This document shows positions 25,424-34,053 of a DNA stretch of 64,000 nt, piece by piece. Below the pieces are notes generated by a model. It ran no database searches, was not told the origin of the DNA, and saw nothing but the letters and a program-made list of their open reading frames with translations. Within the stretch, counting starts at the first letter, position 1. The number at the start of each line of letters is the position of its first letter. The stretch covers positions 1-64,000 of the forward strand of contig JBEKOI010000007.1 in the NCBI GenBank assembly GCA_049521915.1, written 5' to 3'. The position numbers and the translations under genes are program-made. Origin of the DNA: Bog-756 sp049521915. Lineage in GTDB: Bacteria; Actinomycetota; Acidimicrobiia; Acidimicrobiales; RAAP-2.

Positions 25424-25930
25424 GTGGACGACGGCGAGGGCATGCTGGTCGAGTTCGTCCGGGTCGAGTACCCGGTTCTCGTCGCCGCCCTCGGACTGGT
25501 GTGTGGCAGTCGGGAAGCGGCGGAGGATGCGGTGCAAGAGGCACTGGCCCGAGCAGTCGTCGCCGAGCAACGGGGTCGTCACATCGACTCGCTTCCAGCC
25601 TGGGTGCGGGTGGTGGCGTTGAACCTGCTCCGAAACCGGTGGCGATCATTGGGGAGAGAGCGGGTCGCCATCCGCCGGCTTGTGCACACGGAGACCGGTG
25701 ACTCCGATGGCGGGGGGAGCAGAGAGGACGTTCTCGATCTACGCCTCGCGGTCGCCCGACTACCGCGTCGCCAACGGGAAGCTGTGGCGCTGCACTATCG
25801 ACTCGGCCTGAGTGTGGCCGAGACGGCAACGGCGATGGGCGTCACCGACGGGACGGTCAAGACGTTGCTGAGCCGAGCAAGGTCGGCCTTGTCGGCCGCT
25901 CTCGGAGATGCGGAGGACGCCCGTGCCTGA
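25424..25930 (+). CDS. ECF-family RNA polymerase sigma factor
   Basis: A 168-residue sigma factor with region 2 (SREAAEDAVQEALARAV and a Trp-containing helix) and region 4 (LSVAETATAMGVTDGTVKTLL). The GTG at 25424 is fixed by AGGAAGGG at 25411-25418; the frame opens earlier at a TTG. It overlaps the next gene, a one-helix membrane protein, by 8 bases, the arrangement of a sigma factor with its anti-sigma. Confidence 0.87.
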   Translation: MDDGEGMLVEFVRVEYPVLVAALGLVCGSREAAEDAVQEALARAVVAEQRGRHIDSLPAWVRVVALNLLRNRWRSLGRERVAIRRLVHTETGDSDGGGSREDVLDLRLAVARLPRRQREAVALHYRLGLSVAETATAMGVTDGTVKTLLSRARSALSAALGDAEDARA

Positions 25931-26645
25931 CGATGATGCCTTCGACCCGAGCCTGGACCGTCGATTGCGCTCAGCGCTCGAGGCTGTTGCCGCGCCGGCC
26001 GACGGCGCCGGCGTGCCCGCCTCGGTCGCCCGTCGGGTCGCCCGTCACCGGAGACGTGTCCGTTCTGCGACCGCAGCCGCCGTCGTCGTTGTTGTGGTGG
26101 GCGGGATCGCCGCCGCCAGCCTCTCATCGGTCGGCGGGGCTCGGCGCCCGGACCGGGTGTCTGCCGCCGCTCCCGCGGCCACGGCGCCGTCGAACTCGCG
26201 GGCGGCGGTCGGTTCGAACGGACCTTCCGTGCGCTCCCAGGGTCCAGCCCCCGTTCCCCCACCGTGTCCCACGGGTGCCAGTGTCCCCTCCATGGCCACC
26301 GGCAGCTACTGCGGTCCCCGGCCACCGGCAGGCAACGGCCTCGGCCCCGACGGGGAGTGCACCGGCCGCGAGACTGCGCCGCCGTGCGGACCGGGTGCGG
26401 TGCCCGGTCACTACTACGCCTACACGATGCCGGGCAGCTGCAGTGGGCTCGTCCTCTTCGACGGGCGGCGGTGGGTGTCCGAGTTGCCGCCACCGACTCC
26501 GGTGCCCGCCTTCGATGTCTGGATGCGGCTCACTTCCGGTGGGGTCCTCGGGTGGATAAGCCCTCGGGGCGCGGTCGGCTTCCGGCCCTACACGGGCCAG
26601 CCCCTCCTGGCCTGCAGCGGTTCGTCAGGCAGGCCACCCGGTTGA
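25923..26645 (+). CDS. Single-helix membrane protein, probable anti-sigma partner
   Basis: A 240-residue protein: about 48 cytoplasmic residues (an SLDRRLRSALEAVAAP helix and an Arg-rich RRVARHRRRVRSA segment), one membrane helix (about 49-68), then a Pro- and Cys-rich outer domain with seven cysteines and a Trp/Tyr-rich end. There is no zinc-binding HxxxCxxC motif. The GTG at 25923 has GGAGGA six bases upstream and overlaps the sigma stop. Its own TGA overlaps the ATG of the next gene (TGATG at 26643-26647). The role is inferred from context. Confidence 0.75.
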   Translation: MPDDDAFDPSLDRRLRSALEAVAAPADGAGVPASVARRVARHRRRVRSATAAAVVVVVVGGIAAASLSSVGGARRPDRVSAAAPAATAPSNSRAAVGSNGPSVRSQGPAPVPPPCPTGASVPSMATGSYCGPRPPAGNGLGPDGECTGRETAPPCGPGAVPGHYYAYTMPGSCSGLVLFDGRRWVSELPPPTPVPAFDVWMRLTSGGVLGWISPRGAVGFRPYTGQPLLACSGSSGRPPG

Positions 26646-27717
26646 TGAGAACCCCGAACCACGCCGAGCCCCTTCGCCCGGATGCACCCGGGCCCAGGGG
26701 TCGTCTCCCCGTAGGCACCGAGCGGAGGACCTCGCCGGCCAGAGGAAGATGGGTGGCACGGCGAGCCGCCGTCTTCGGGATGGGTGTTGTCACCGCATCG
26801 ACCCTGGTGGCATGCCATCCCATCGGTAGGGTGACCTCGACCACGAGACCGCCCGCCTCTCTCCCGGCCACAGGGGTCATGCCAAGGACAAAAAATGCAC
26901 GGCCGGTGCCGTCGTCGGCGGCCGGTTCATCCATCCGTTCGTCATCGGTGGCCTTCGGGTGGCCCCGCTCACCGGGAACCACTCGGATGCACCCCTGGAC
27001 CTCGACCGGGCGGCGGCCGAGGAGTACGTCGCCGTCACCGGAGGTCTGGCCGACGGTGCGCCGGCATCCGGCAGGCAGATCGTCGGCTCTGGCCGCGTGA
27101 CCCTCACCGGCGTCGCCACACCGACCGGGACGCCGGCGCTCCGTGGCCGGCCGGCCTGGATCGGCATCGTCCTCGGCCGCCCGGATGCGGGGGGCTACAA
27201 CTGCCCCTTAGAAGAGGCGACGACACCCCGGGCACCGGGACGACCGCCATCCGGTGAAGGGGCCACGACTTTTCACCCCATCGACTCCGCGGTCATCTTC
27301 TACGGGGTGCGTGGCCAGGGGGCCGTGCTGTACCGGGCCGGGGGCTCCAAGCCCTGTGGGGGGTCCACCGGGCCGAAGGCCACCGTCGCCTATGCAGAGG
27401 TGCCGGTACGCTGGGTGCAGCTCGGCCCACCGGGCCTGGCCACGTCCATCGGCTACCGGGCGCCGGTGTGCGCACAATTGTTCGGCGTGGGGACCGGCGG
27501 CAACGTCCACACCGGAGTCTTCGGCGTGAACGTGACGGTGGTGGTGCCGTTCGACCGGAGCGGTTGCGGAGCTACGAAGTGGTTCACGACGACCGTGACC
27601 GTCTTTCCGGTCGACGCCGGCCCGGGCGCGCCGCCCCCTCCGGGTCGCGTGGTCCTCCGGCACGACCCGATTCCGGCGTCGATACCACCGTCCCTCGTGG
27701 ATCAGATGGCCGGGTAG
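26645..27717 (+). CDS. Secreted lipoprotein interrupted by a frameshift at an A6 tract
   Basis: The ATG at 26645 overlaps the upstream stop. Its frame encodes a signal region with paired Arg (WVARRAAVFGMG, Tat-like) and a lipobox (TLVAC, Cys57), and continues to about 26890. From there the coding character moves to the -1 frame (CTAGAVVGGRFIHPFVIGG and onward), which stays open to 27717. The switch lies at AAAAAA, 26890-26895. The second part is Gly/Pro-rich and secreted-looking with a few cysteines and matches no family I know. The event may be a homopolymer sequencing error, a real mutation, or programmed -1 slippage on A-AAA-AAT. Confidence 0.65.
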
Positions 27718-27783
27718 CCGACCACTGGCAGCATCGTGGTGGCGCTCGGGCGCAACCGACCTCTTCCGGCGATACCGTGTTCC

Positions 27784-28173
27784 ATGGCGATCGCTCGGAT
27801 CGAGGTGGTCGGCGTCCTGACTCCCAGTGAGAAGCGGGATCGTCTGGACGCGGTCCATGATGCAATCGTGACGGCCCTGCAGGTACCAAGTGACGATCCG
27901 ACCGTATCGATCACCGAAATTGACCCGGGCAATGTCATACTCCCGGGCGGTGTCGGCGACCGGTACACGATGGTGGAGATCACAATGTTTGCGGGACGTT
28001 CCATCGAAACGAAGCGGGCCCTCTACACGAGTCTCTGTGCGTCGCTCACTTCCGTCGGGATTCCTCTGCCCGACGTACTGATCAACATCGTCGAGGTGCC
28101 GACCGACAATTGGGGGGTTCGGGGTGGTATTCCCGCAAGCGAAGTAGATCTCGGATTCCAAGTGGATATCTGA
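27784..28173 (+). CDS. Tautomerase-superfamily protein lacking Pro1
   Basis: A 129-residue protein of the larger tautomerase group. The central SIETKRALY helix and the C-terminal PTDNWGVRGGIPASEVDLGF segment are characteristic. Catalysis in the superfamily depends on Pro directly after the initiator Met. Here the sequence starts Met-Ala-Ile-Ala-Arg, so the general base is missing. It may be inactive, act differently, or the start may be misread, although no in-frame Met-Pro is nearby. It stands alone between unrelated genes. Confidence 0.8.
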   Translation: MAIARIEVVGVLTPSEKRDRLDAVHDAIVTALQVPSDDPTVSITEIDPGNVILPGGVGDRYTMVEITMFAGRSIETKRALYTSLCASLTSVGIPLPDVLINIVEVPTDNWGVRGGIPASEVDLGFQVDI

Positions 28174-28224
28174 GATCGTCGGCCCGGGTGCCGCGGCCCG
28201 TTGCCGTTGCCGGTGGGCCTGCGC

Positions 28225-28641
28225 TCAATTCGTCGTCGAGATGACACTGGCGCAGTGGCTGCATTTGATGGCAGCCAGGGGCAGGTCGTCCGAAAGGCAC
28301 TGCGGACACGTCTTGGTGTCCGCCGGAGGGCCGAAGACGGTGCTCCCCCGCCTCTTCATGTAGCTCCGGTAGGGCACGACCAACACGAGGTAGATCACAG
28401 CCATGAAGATGAGGAAATAGACAATTGCACCGATGAACGAACCGAGGTCGATGCGCTGCCCGTTGAGCGTCCATCCGAGGCCGAGTGATCCCGCCTTTCC
28501 CCCCTCTGCCGCATTGACCAGAGGCGTGATGATCGAATCAGTGAAGGATTTGATGAGGGTGCTGAAGGCGAGGGCCACGACGAGGCCGACGGCAATGACG
28601 ATCAGCTCTCCCTGCATGAGAAAATTCTTGAGTCCCTTCAT
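28225..28641 (-). CDS. mscL: Large-conductance mechanosensitive channel with C-terminal zinc ribbon
   Basis: A 138-residue MscL. It has the N-terminal amphipathic helix (MKGLKNFLMQGELIVIAVG), the pore-lining TM1 (VALAFSTLIKSFTDSIITPL), a short periplasmic loop and TM2 (IGAIVYFLIFMAVIYLVLV). Instead of the usual C-terminal helix the tail holds CPQC-x11-CSHC, a zinc-ribbon pattern. The homopentamer opens under membrane tension and releases solutes on hypo-osmotic shock. The gene stands alone. Confidence 0.93.
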   Translation of the reverse strand: MKGLKNFLMQGELIVIAVGLVVALAFSTLIKSFTDSIITPLVNAAEGGKAGSLGLGWTLNGQRIDLGSFIGAIVYFLIFMAVIYLVLVVPYRSYMKRRGSTVFGPPADTKTCPQCLSDDLPLAAIKCSHCASVISTTN

Positions 28642-28813
28642 GGTCTTTCCTCTCCTTTTCTGCTACCCGACGGCGGTGCCCAACCTAGTCACAATGTCCA
28701 GTCGAGGTCACCGCTCGGACGTCTCCCGAGCGGATGCCGGTGGGTTCGGCGTGCGCTCACCGAAGAAGCACAAGACATCGATGCGACGGTGTTGTGTGCC
28801 ATAGTCGATTTCT

Positions 28814-29461
28814 GTGAATCCGCGACGGACCGAAGCGCTGAGCGACAGCACTTTTGCGGTGGCCATGACACTGCTCATCTTCGATGTGCGCCTACCCGCG
28901 CCGAGGATCCACTCACTCAGCCGCGATCTGTGGTTCAGTGCCTGGCCCCATTACCTCGGGTATGTGATCAGCTTCATGGTCATCGGGATGATCTGGGTCA
29001 GCCACCACACCATCTTCCGCCTGGTGCAGGCCATTGACCATGGGGTCATGGTCGTGAATCTCGCCCTGTTGAGCCTGGTCGTCTTCATCCCATTCCCCAC
29101 CCAGGTGCTCGCCCTGTACATCAGCCAGGGATCGTCCTCCCAGAAGGAGCTCGCCGTCGCCTTCTACGGGCTCAGCCTTGCCGCCGCCACACTGATGTTG
29201 GCTGTGCTCTGGCACTCGATAACCCGGCGTGCGCTCATCCAGACGTGGGTGGGTGACGACGAGTTGAAACGCGTCACCCGCAGGTACTACCTCACGCCGG
29301 TTCTGTACCTTGTGGCCACCGGGCTGGCCCTGGTTGACGATCGGGTCGGGATTGCCCTCTTTCTGATCATCGGCAGCGGATATCTTCTGCATACGGGGAC
29401 CCGGGTGGCACCCTCGAATCCCGACGATCTCGTCGGGACCGGTGGGGCGCTGGAGGACTGA
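28814..29461 (+). CDS. TMEM175-like potassium channel family protein (DUF1211)
   Basis: A 215-residue membrane protein with about six helices. The start RRTEALSDSTFAVAMTLLIFDV corresponds to the RxxxFSD motif of the TMEM175/DUF1211 family, with Leu in place of the usual Phe. The IWVSHHTIF segment is also typical. Family members form K+-selective channels by dimerisation of six-helix units. The GTG at 28814 begins just before the motif. The Phe to Leu change in the pore motif could alter selectivity. Confidence 0.83.
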   Translation: MNPRRTEALSDSTFAVAMTLLIFDVRLPAPRIHSLSRDLWFSAWPHYLGYVISFMVIGMIWVSHHTIFRLVQAIDHGVMVVNLALLSLVVFIPFPTQVLALYISQGSSSQKELAVAFYGLSLAAATLMLAVLWHSITRRALIQTWVGDDELKRVTRRYYLTPVLYLVATGLALVDDRVGIALFLIIGSGYLLHTGTRVAPSNPDDLVGTGGALED

Positions 29462-29673
29462 GCCGAGCGACGGCATCCCTCCCGGGTCTCAATCCTCGAG
29501 CACCGGGTGCGCCCGTGCCCAGACCCTGCCCGTTCCGAGTCGATGGACGGCGATCCCGCCTCGACGTAGCCTTACCTCGTTCATCCAGAGTGACCTGAGG
29601 GACCTGGCCCTGTGACGGTCCGGCAGCCGGCGTCTTGCACGGTGCCAAGGCCAGGATCGATGAGGAGGCCCAG

Positions 29674-30324
29674 GTGGCGTCAGATGCCGAGCCGGGAATG
29701 AGCGCGGTCGGTCCCTCGGCTGCGGGTCCCACAACGGCCGCGGATGAGAAGGTGGTGGCAGGCGGCGTCAGGATCCGCGGTGCCACCTTCGGCGACGCCG
29801 AGCAGATCGCCGCCCTCCACGCCGACAGTTGGCGCAGAAATTATCGCGGCGCCTATCCGGACGCCTTCCTGGACGGTGAAGTATTCGATGATCGACGGGA
29901 TGTGTGGAGCACCCGCCTGACGAGACCGGATCCCAACCATCGGACAGTCGTCGCTGACCTTGGCGGCGACATCGTCGGCTTTGTCCACACCAACCTCGAC
30001 GACGATCCGGCGTGGGGTGCCCTCCTCGACAATCTCCACGTGACCCACGCCCTGAAGCGCAGGGGGCTCGGTACCCTGCTGTTGGCGGCCTCCGCCCGAG
30101 CGGTGGTCGATCATGCACCGATGGGACGGCTCCACCTGTGGGTGCTGGAACGGAACGCCAACGCCCGGAGCTTCTATGACGAACGAGGTGGTCGGTGCGC
30201 CGAACGCCAACGCCGAGAGCCGTTGCCCGGTTACCGGCTGCGTTATGTGTGGGACAGCCCCATGCGACTCATCCACCCGCCGCACCCAGCGCCCGGGCCA
30301 CAAAGGCGATGGCGGACTCGATGA
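29674..30324 (+). CDS. GNAT-family N-acetyltransferase
   Basis: A 216-residue protein with a GNAT domain from about residue 30: VRIRGATFGDAEQIAALHADSW, a central beta segment, the acetyl-CoA loop (LKRRGLGTLLLAAS) and the closing ERNANARSFYDERG. The target amine is unknown. The GTG at 29674 has GAGGAGG five bases upstream, better than the TTG further up. The last 56 bases overlap the convergent TetR gene. Confidence 0.86.
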   Translation: MASDAEPGMSAVGPSAAGPTTAADEKVVAGGVRIRGATFGDAEQIAALHADSWRRNYRGAYPDAFLDGEVFDDRRDVWSTRLTRPDPNHRTVVADLGGDIVGFVHTNLDDDPAWGALLDNLHVTHALKRRGLGTLLLAASARAVVDHAPMGRLHLWVLERNANARSFYDERGGRCAERQRREPLPGYRLRYVWDSPMRLIHPPHPAPGPQRRWRTR

Positions 30325-30892
30325 ACGATTCGTCGGCCACTTCAGGTTGGAGGATCCGGAGTAACCCGATCCCCCGGAACAGGACCTCGATGATCCTGGC
30401 CGTCTGGATGGCATCGTCGAGGGGCTCGAGACCGAGGCCGTCTCGTTCAGCAGAGATGAGCGCGGCCAGAGCTTCCACCGCTTCATCGTCGATCTCGGTG
30501 AATTCTTTCCGGACGGCCGGATTCCGAGCGGCGTAGAGCCAGAACTCCTGGTACAGGAGACCGAAGTTGCTGCGCGCCAGGTGGGCCTGGTCCTGGAAGA
30601 GGGCGACGAAATCCGACAGCCGGGCGTCGGGCGGTACATCGGACGCAGCCAGTGTGGTCCGCAAGGCCTCCGTCTCCTGCTGGTACCTGGCTCTGAACAG
30701 GGCCAGGAAGAGATCTTCCTTGTTCTTGAAGTTGGAGTAGACGGCCCCCTTGGTGAAGCCGGCCACGGTCGCCACCTCGTCGAGGGAGGCCCCGTGGAAG
30801 CCCTGTTCGGCGAAGACCTGGGCCGCCGCCGCCAACAGGTGTTCTCGAGTCTGCTGTCGCCTTCGTTCGGGGGTGAGGGGTTCGATCGCCAT
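30269..30892 (-). CDS. TetR-family transcriptional regulator
   Basis: A 207-residue regulator with the N-terminal TetR HTH (LLAAAAQVFAEQGFHGASL then FTKGAVYSNFKNKEDLF) and a helical ligand/dimer domain. It is divergent from an ABC exporter pair and separated by a short palindromic region. By analogy it would repress the exporter and itself until a drug or toxic compound binds. The ATG at 30892 is used; an ATG at 30913 would add seven residues and place the start inside the operator. Confidence 0.9.
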   Translation of the reverse strand: MAIEPLTPERRRQQTREHLLAAAAQVFAEQGFHGASLDEVATVAGFTKGAVYSNFKNKEDLFLALFRARYQQETEALRTTLAASDVPPDARLSDFVALFQDQAHLARSNFGLLYQEFWLYAARNPAVRKEFTEIDDEAVEALAALISAERDGLGLEPLDDAIQTARIIEVLFRGIGLLRILQPEVADESFIESAIAFVARALGAAGG

Positions 30893-30910
30893 GGTTGCGC
30901 TACGGGTCAG

Positions 30911-30933
30911 CATACTAGATACTGAAGAGTATG
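30911..30933. promoter_or_regulatory. Divergent operator/promoter between TetR and ABC genes
   Basis: CATACT (30911-30916) mirrors AGTATG (30928-30933), with a nested repeat ATACT-GAAG-AGTAT (30919-30932). GATACT (30918-30923) sits 7 bases before the ABC gene's ATG at 30931, so it may also be a leaderless -10. A TetR dimer bound here would block both directions. Confidence 0.55.
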
Positions 30934-31941
30934 TTCGATTCGATCAAGTATGTGGAGTCACGGGGCTTGGCCCCGGAAGCCGGGGCCACCAGGTCCGGCG
31001 CGGCCATTCGGGCCGACGGTTTGGTCCGCAGATTCGGAACGCACATCGCCGTGGACGGGGTCGATCTCGAGGTCGAACCGGGTGAGATCTACGGATTCCT
31101 CGGGCCGAACGGGGCCGGCAAGTCGACGGTCGTGCGCATGCTGTGCACGCTCCTCGGCCCGAGCGCCGGGACGGCCCGGGTGGCGGGCCACGATGTCGTC
31201 CGAGAGCCCCAGGCCGTACGGACCCGGATCGGCGTCGCCCTCCAGGAGGCGGCCCTCGACGATCTCCAGACTGGCCGGGAGCTGCTCCGACTCCAGGGGA
31301 GGTTGTTCGGACTCACCTCGGGCCAGATCCGCCAACGGATCTCCGAGGTCCTCCGTATGGTGGACATCGGGGACGCCATCGATCGCCGGGTCGGGACCTA
31401 CTCGGGCGGGATGAAGCGCCGGCTCGACCTGGCCATCGCCCTCATCCACAACCCCGAGGTGCTCTTCCTCGATGAGCCGACGACCGGCCTCGACCCGGCC
31501 AGTCGCGCCACCGTCTGGGAAGAGGTGGCCCGCCTCAACCGTGAACTGGGCATGACTGTTTTTCTGACCACCCAGTACTTGGAGGAGGCCGATGTCCTGG
31601 CCCATCGGCTGGGCATCATCAACGGAGGCAGACTCGTCGCCGAGGGGTCGCCCGAGACACTCAAGCGCTCCATCGCCGATGACGTCCTGGTGGCCGATGT
31701 CGTCGGCTCCGCGGGAGCGGACGTTCTGGCCCGTCTCACCCGGCTACTGGGGGTGAGCTCGGTCACCCGAGAGGGTGGTCGGATCACGATTCAGACCATC
31801 GATGGTCCTGCGGCCCTCAGCCCCGTCGCCCTAACGCTGGCCGAGAGCCACCTCGAGGCTCGGAGCATCACCATACGAACGCCGAGCCTCGACGACGTCT
31901 TCCTGGCGCTGACCGGTGACCACATCGAGGGGGCAGCATGA
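30931..31941 (+). CDS. ABC transporter ATPase, DrrA-like exporter type
   Basis: A 336-residue ATPase with Walker A GPNGAGKSTVV, signature YSGGMKRRLDLA, Walker B VLFLDEPTTGLDP and a C-terminal extension of about 110 residues as in daunorubicin-resistance (DrrA) ATPases. It powers an ABC-2 exporter formed with the next gene, which starts inside its stop (ATGA at 31938). Control by the divergent TetR protein is likely. Confidence 0.9.
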   Translation: MFDSIKYVESRGLAPEAGATRSGAAIRADGLVRRFGTHIAVDGVDLEVEPGEIYGFLGPNGAGKSTVVRMLCTLLGPSAGTARVAGHDVVREPQAVRTRIGVALQEAALDDLQTGRELLRLQGRLFGLTSGQIRQRISEVLRMVDIGDAIDRRVGTYSGGMKRRLDLAIALIHNPEVLFLDEPTTGLDPASRATVWEEVARLNRELGMTVFLTTQYLEEADVLAHRLGIINGGRLVAEGSPETLKRSIADDVLVADVVGSAGADVLARLTRLLGVSSVTREGGRITIQTIDGPAALSPVALTLAESHLEARSITIRTPSLDDVFLALTGDHIEGAA

Positions 31942-32666
31942 CCTCGGGGGCTGGTCTCGACCCTGTCGTCCGGGGCCACGCGGCGGGGTTCTGGCACGAC
32001 ATCGCGGCTGTGGCCGCCAGAGCCCTCCGCCAGATGCGCCGTGAGCCGGTTTCGTTCCTGCCCGCCGTGTTCATTCCCGCCTTCTTCTACGTCGTGAACC
32101 TCGGAGCGCTCGGTCACGTTGCCGACAGAGGGGGGCTCGATTACAAGGCGTTCCTCCTCCCTATGGCCATTGCCTTTGCCGTCACCGGGGTGTCACGTGC
32201 CCCCACCTTGGTCACCGACATCCAGAGCGGGTACTTCGACCGCTTGTGTCTTACGCCGGTTCGCCGTTTGGCCCTTCTTCTCGGGCTGATGGTGGCCGAT
32301 GTCGTGGTCATCATCGCCCTCACGATCGCGGTTCTCGCCCTGGGCTCCGCCGTCGGCGTCCGTTTCTCCACGGGCATCGGGGGAATCCTGGTCTTCATTG
32401 GTTTTGCTGCGCTGTGGGGGCTGGTATTCACCGGGTTCCCGTATGCCGTGGCCCTCAAGACGGGAAGCCCCGCCGCCGTGAATGCCACGTTCGTCGTCTT
32501 CTTCCCGTTCGCGTTCCTGACCGACGCCATCATCCCCAAGGCTGATCTGACGAGTTGGTTCTCGACCGTTGCCACCTACAACCCGGTGACGTACCTGCTC
32601 GGTGCCCAACGGTCCGTGATCATCGGCGGGTGGCATCTGCGAGGGCGTATCCGGCGAGGGGTGTAA
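31938..32666 (+). CDS. ABC-2 permease (DrrB-like), apparently short at the C-terminus
   Basis: A 242-residue ABC-2 permease with five visible membrane segments and the AFLTDAIIP and TYNPVTYLLGAQR motifs before the expected last helix. After GGWHLRGR the frame runs into an Arg-rich end (IRRGV) and stops. The usual sixth helix is missing, and I did not find it in the other frames downstream. The gene may be truncated by an old deletion and the exporter impaired. Confidence 0.78.
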   Translation: MTSGAGLDPVVRGHAAGFWHDIAAVAARALRQMRREPVSFLPAVFIPAFFYVVNLGALGHVADRGGLDYKAFLLPMAIAFAVTGVSRAPTLVTDIQSGYFDRLCLTPVRRLALLLGLMVADVVVIIALTIAVLALGSAVGVRFSTGIGGILVFIGFAALWGLVFTGFPYAVALKTGSPAAVNATFVVFFPFAFLTDAIIPKADLTSWFSTVATYNPVTYLLGAQRSVIIGGWHLRGRIRRGV

Positions 32667-32988
32667 CCCACTACGCGTGCGGAAGCCGTTGGAGCCGGTC
32701 CTACTGAGCCTTCGGCCAGGCTTCGAAAGTGCCTGTTCCGGCCTCTTCGGAATCGGTCCCGTCGCTCATCGCATCACTACAAGTCACGAAGGCATAGTTT
32801 CCTTGATTTCAAGCACCCGGTGGATGGCTCCGAGGCCTGTCGCTCCTGGGGATGCACCGGAACCGACAGGCTGTCAACATCCACTCAAGGAAGCACGTTG
32901 GGATGTCGATCAAGACAAGAGTCGACCGAACAGAAACGGCGCGGGATGTCCGGGGTGGGACCATCATGGATCGACGTCAGAAGGTGAG
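32667..32988. other. 322-base stretch after the permease, no gene seen
   Basis: The frame of the glycosyltransferase extends back through this stretch but encodes low-quality sequence. The missing permease helix is not recognisable in any frame. No terminator or promoter is evident. Confidence 0.35.
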
Positions 32989-33933
32989 ATGCCACAGGTA
33001 AGCGTCGTTATTCCGGTCTATCGCGGCGGGCCGTTCGTGCGCGACGCCGTTCGATCGGCCGTCACCCAGTCGCTCGATGATCTCGAGGTCCTCGTCGTCT
33101 CAGATGGGTGCACTGAAGATCTCACCGACCTTGAGAGGATGGACCGGCGCGTGCAGGTCCTGAACCGGGACCATGCCGGAGTGTCGATTGCCCGCAATTC
33201 GGGTGTTGCCGCCAGCCTCGGGGAGTACGTGGCCTTCCTCGATGAAGACGATCGGTGCCGGTCCGACCGCTTACAAAGCCAGCACGACGCACTCCGGGAT
33301 AGTCCCTCGGCCGGTATGTGCCACGGGGGATTCCAGGTCATGAATGTCGATGGCGTGGTGGAAGGTCCTCGGCTTGGCAAGGATCTCGACTATCCCGCCA
33401 TGCTCGCCTGTCAGTTCCCTCTGCTGTCGTCGATCATGGTTCGCCGGTCAGTCTTCTGGGAAGTTGGGGGCTTCGATCCCGCACTTGTCACCGGAGAGGA
33501 TGTGGACTTTGCTCTGCGGATCGCCATGCAGAGCGAAGTGGTATACCTGCCTGAGGTTCTTACGTACTACCGGGCTCACGATTCCAACACGACGAACACG
33601 ATTGCCGGGATCTGGGATACGTACCCTGTAATTCAAAGGCACCGCCGGTGGGCCGAACGCGCCGGACGATCCGATCTCGTGCAGGCCGCGGACTCTGGGT
33701 TGCATGAGATTCGGCATAATGCATCGAACCTCGCCTTTCACAACGCGCGGGACGCCCGCCGCCAGGGAAACTTATCGGAGGCGGCCAGACAGATGGCGCT
33801 CAGCTTCTTGCGTGATCCGAGTCTGGCCTCCTCTCAGGTCTGGAGTGCAGCGTTCCGCTCCTCGAGCACCCCGGCCGTCGACTGGATGACCCGAGGCTGC
33901 CGCAAGGCGAAGGCCAGAGGGATACCGCGCTGA
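32989..33933 (+). CDS. Family 2 glycosyltransferase
   Basis: A 314-residue GT-A enzyme. It begins VSVVIPVYRGGPFVRDAV, has the nucleotide-sugar segment ARNSGVAASLGEYVAFLDEDD with the Asp-x-Asp metal site, and the acceptor region with GGFDPALVTGEDVDFALRI. It transfers a sugar from a nucleotide donor to a surface polysaccharide or lipid acceptor in the cytoplasm. The ATG at 32989 follows AAGG. It is isolated from other glycan genes. Confidence 0.87.
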   Translation: MPQVSVVIPVYRGGPFVRDAVRSAVTQSLDDLEVLVVSDGCTEDLTDLERMDRRVQVLNRDHAGVSIARNSGVAASLGEYVAFLDEDDRCRSDRLQSQHDALRDSPSAGMCHGGFQVMNVDGVVEGPRLGKDLDYPAMLACQFPLLSSIMVRRSVFWEVGGFDPALVTGEDVDFALRIAMQSEVVYLPEVLTYYRAHDSNTTNTIAGIWDTYPVIQRHRRWAERAGRSDLVQAADSGLHEIRHNASNLAFHNARDARRQGNLSEAARQMALSFLRDPSLASSQVWSAAFRSSSTPAVDWMTRGCRKAKARGIPR

Positions 33934-34053
33934 CAACTGGCGATGGAAATCGCAGAGCGGGACGGTGAGGGCCTGGATACCTCGATACGACGCCCCATTC
34001 CCGCCGGAGGCCGGTTCGGTGGGCCGACGAGGGCCATGCATAATGATGCGAAC

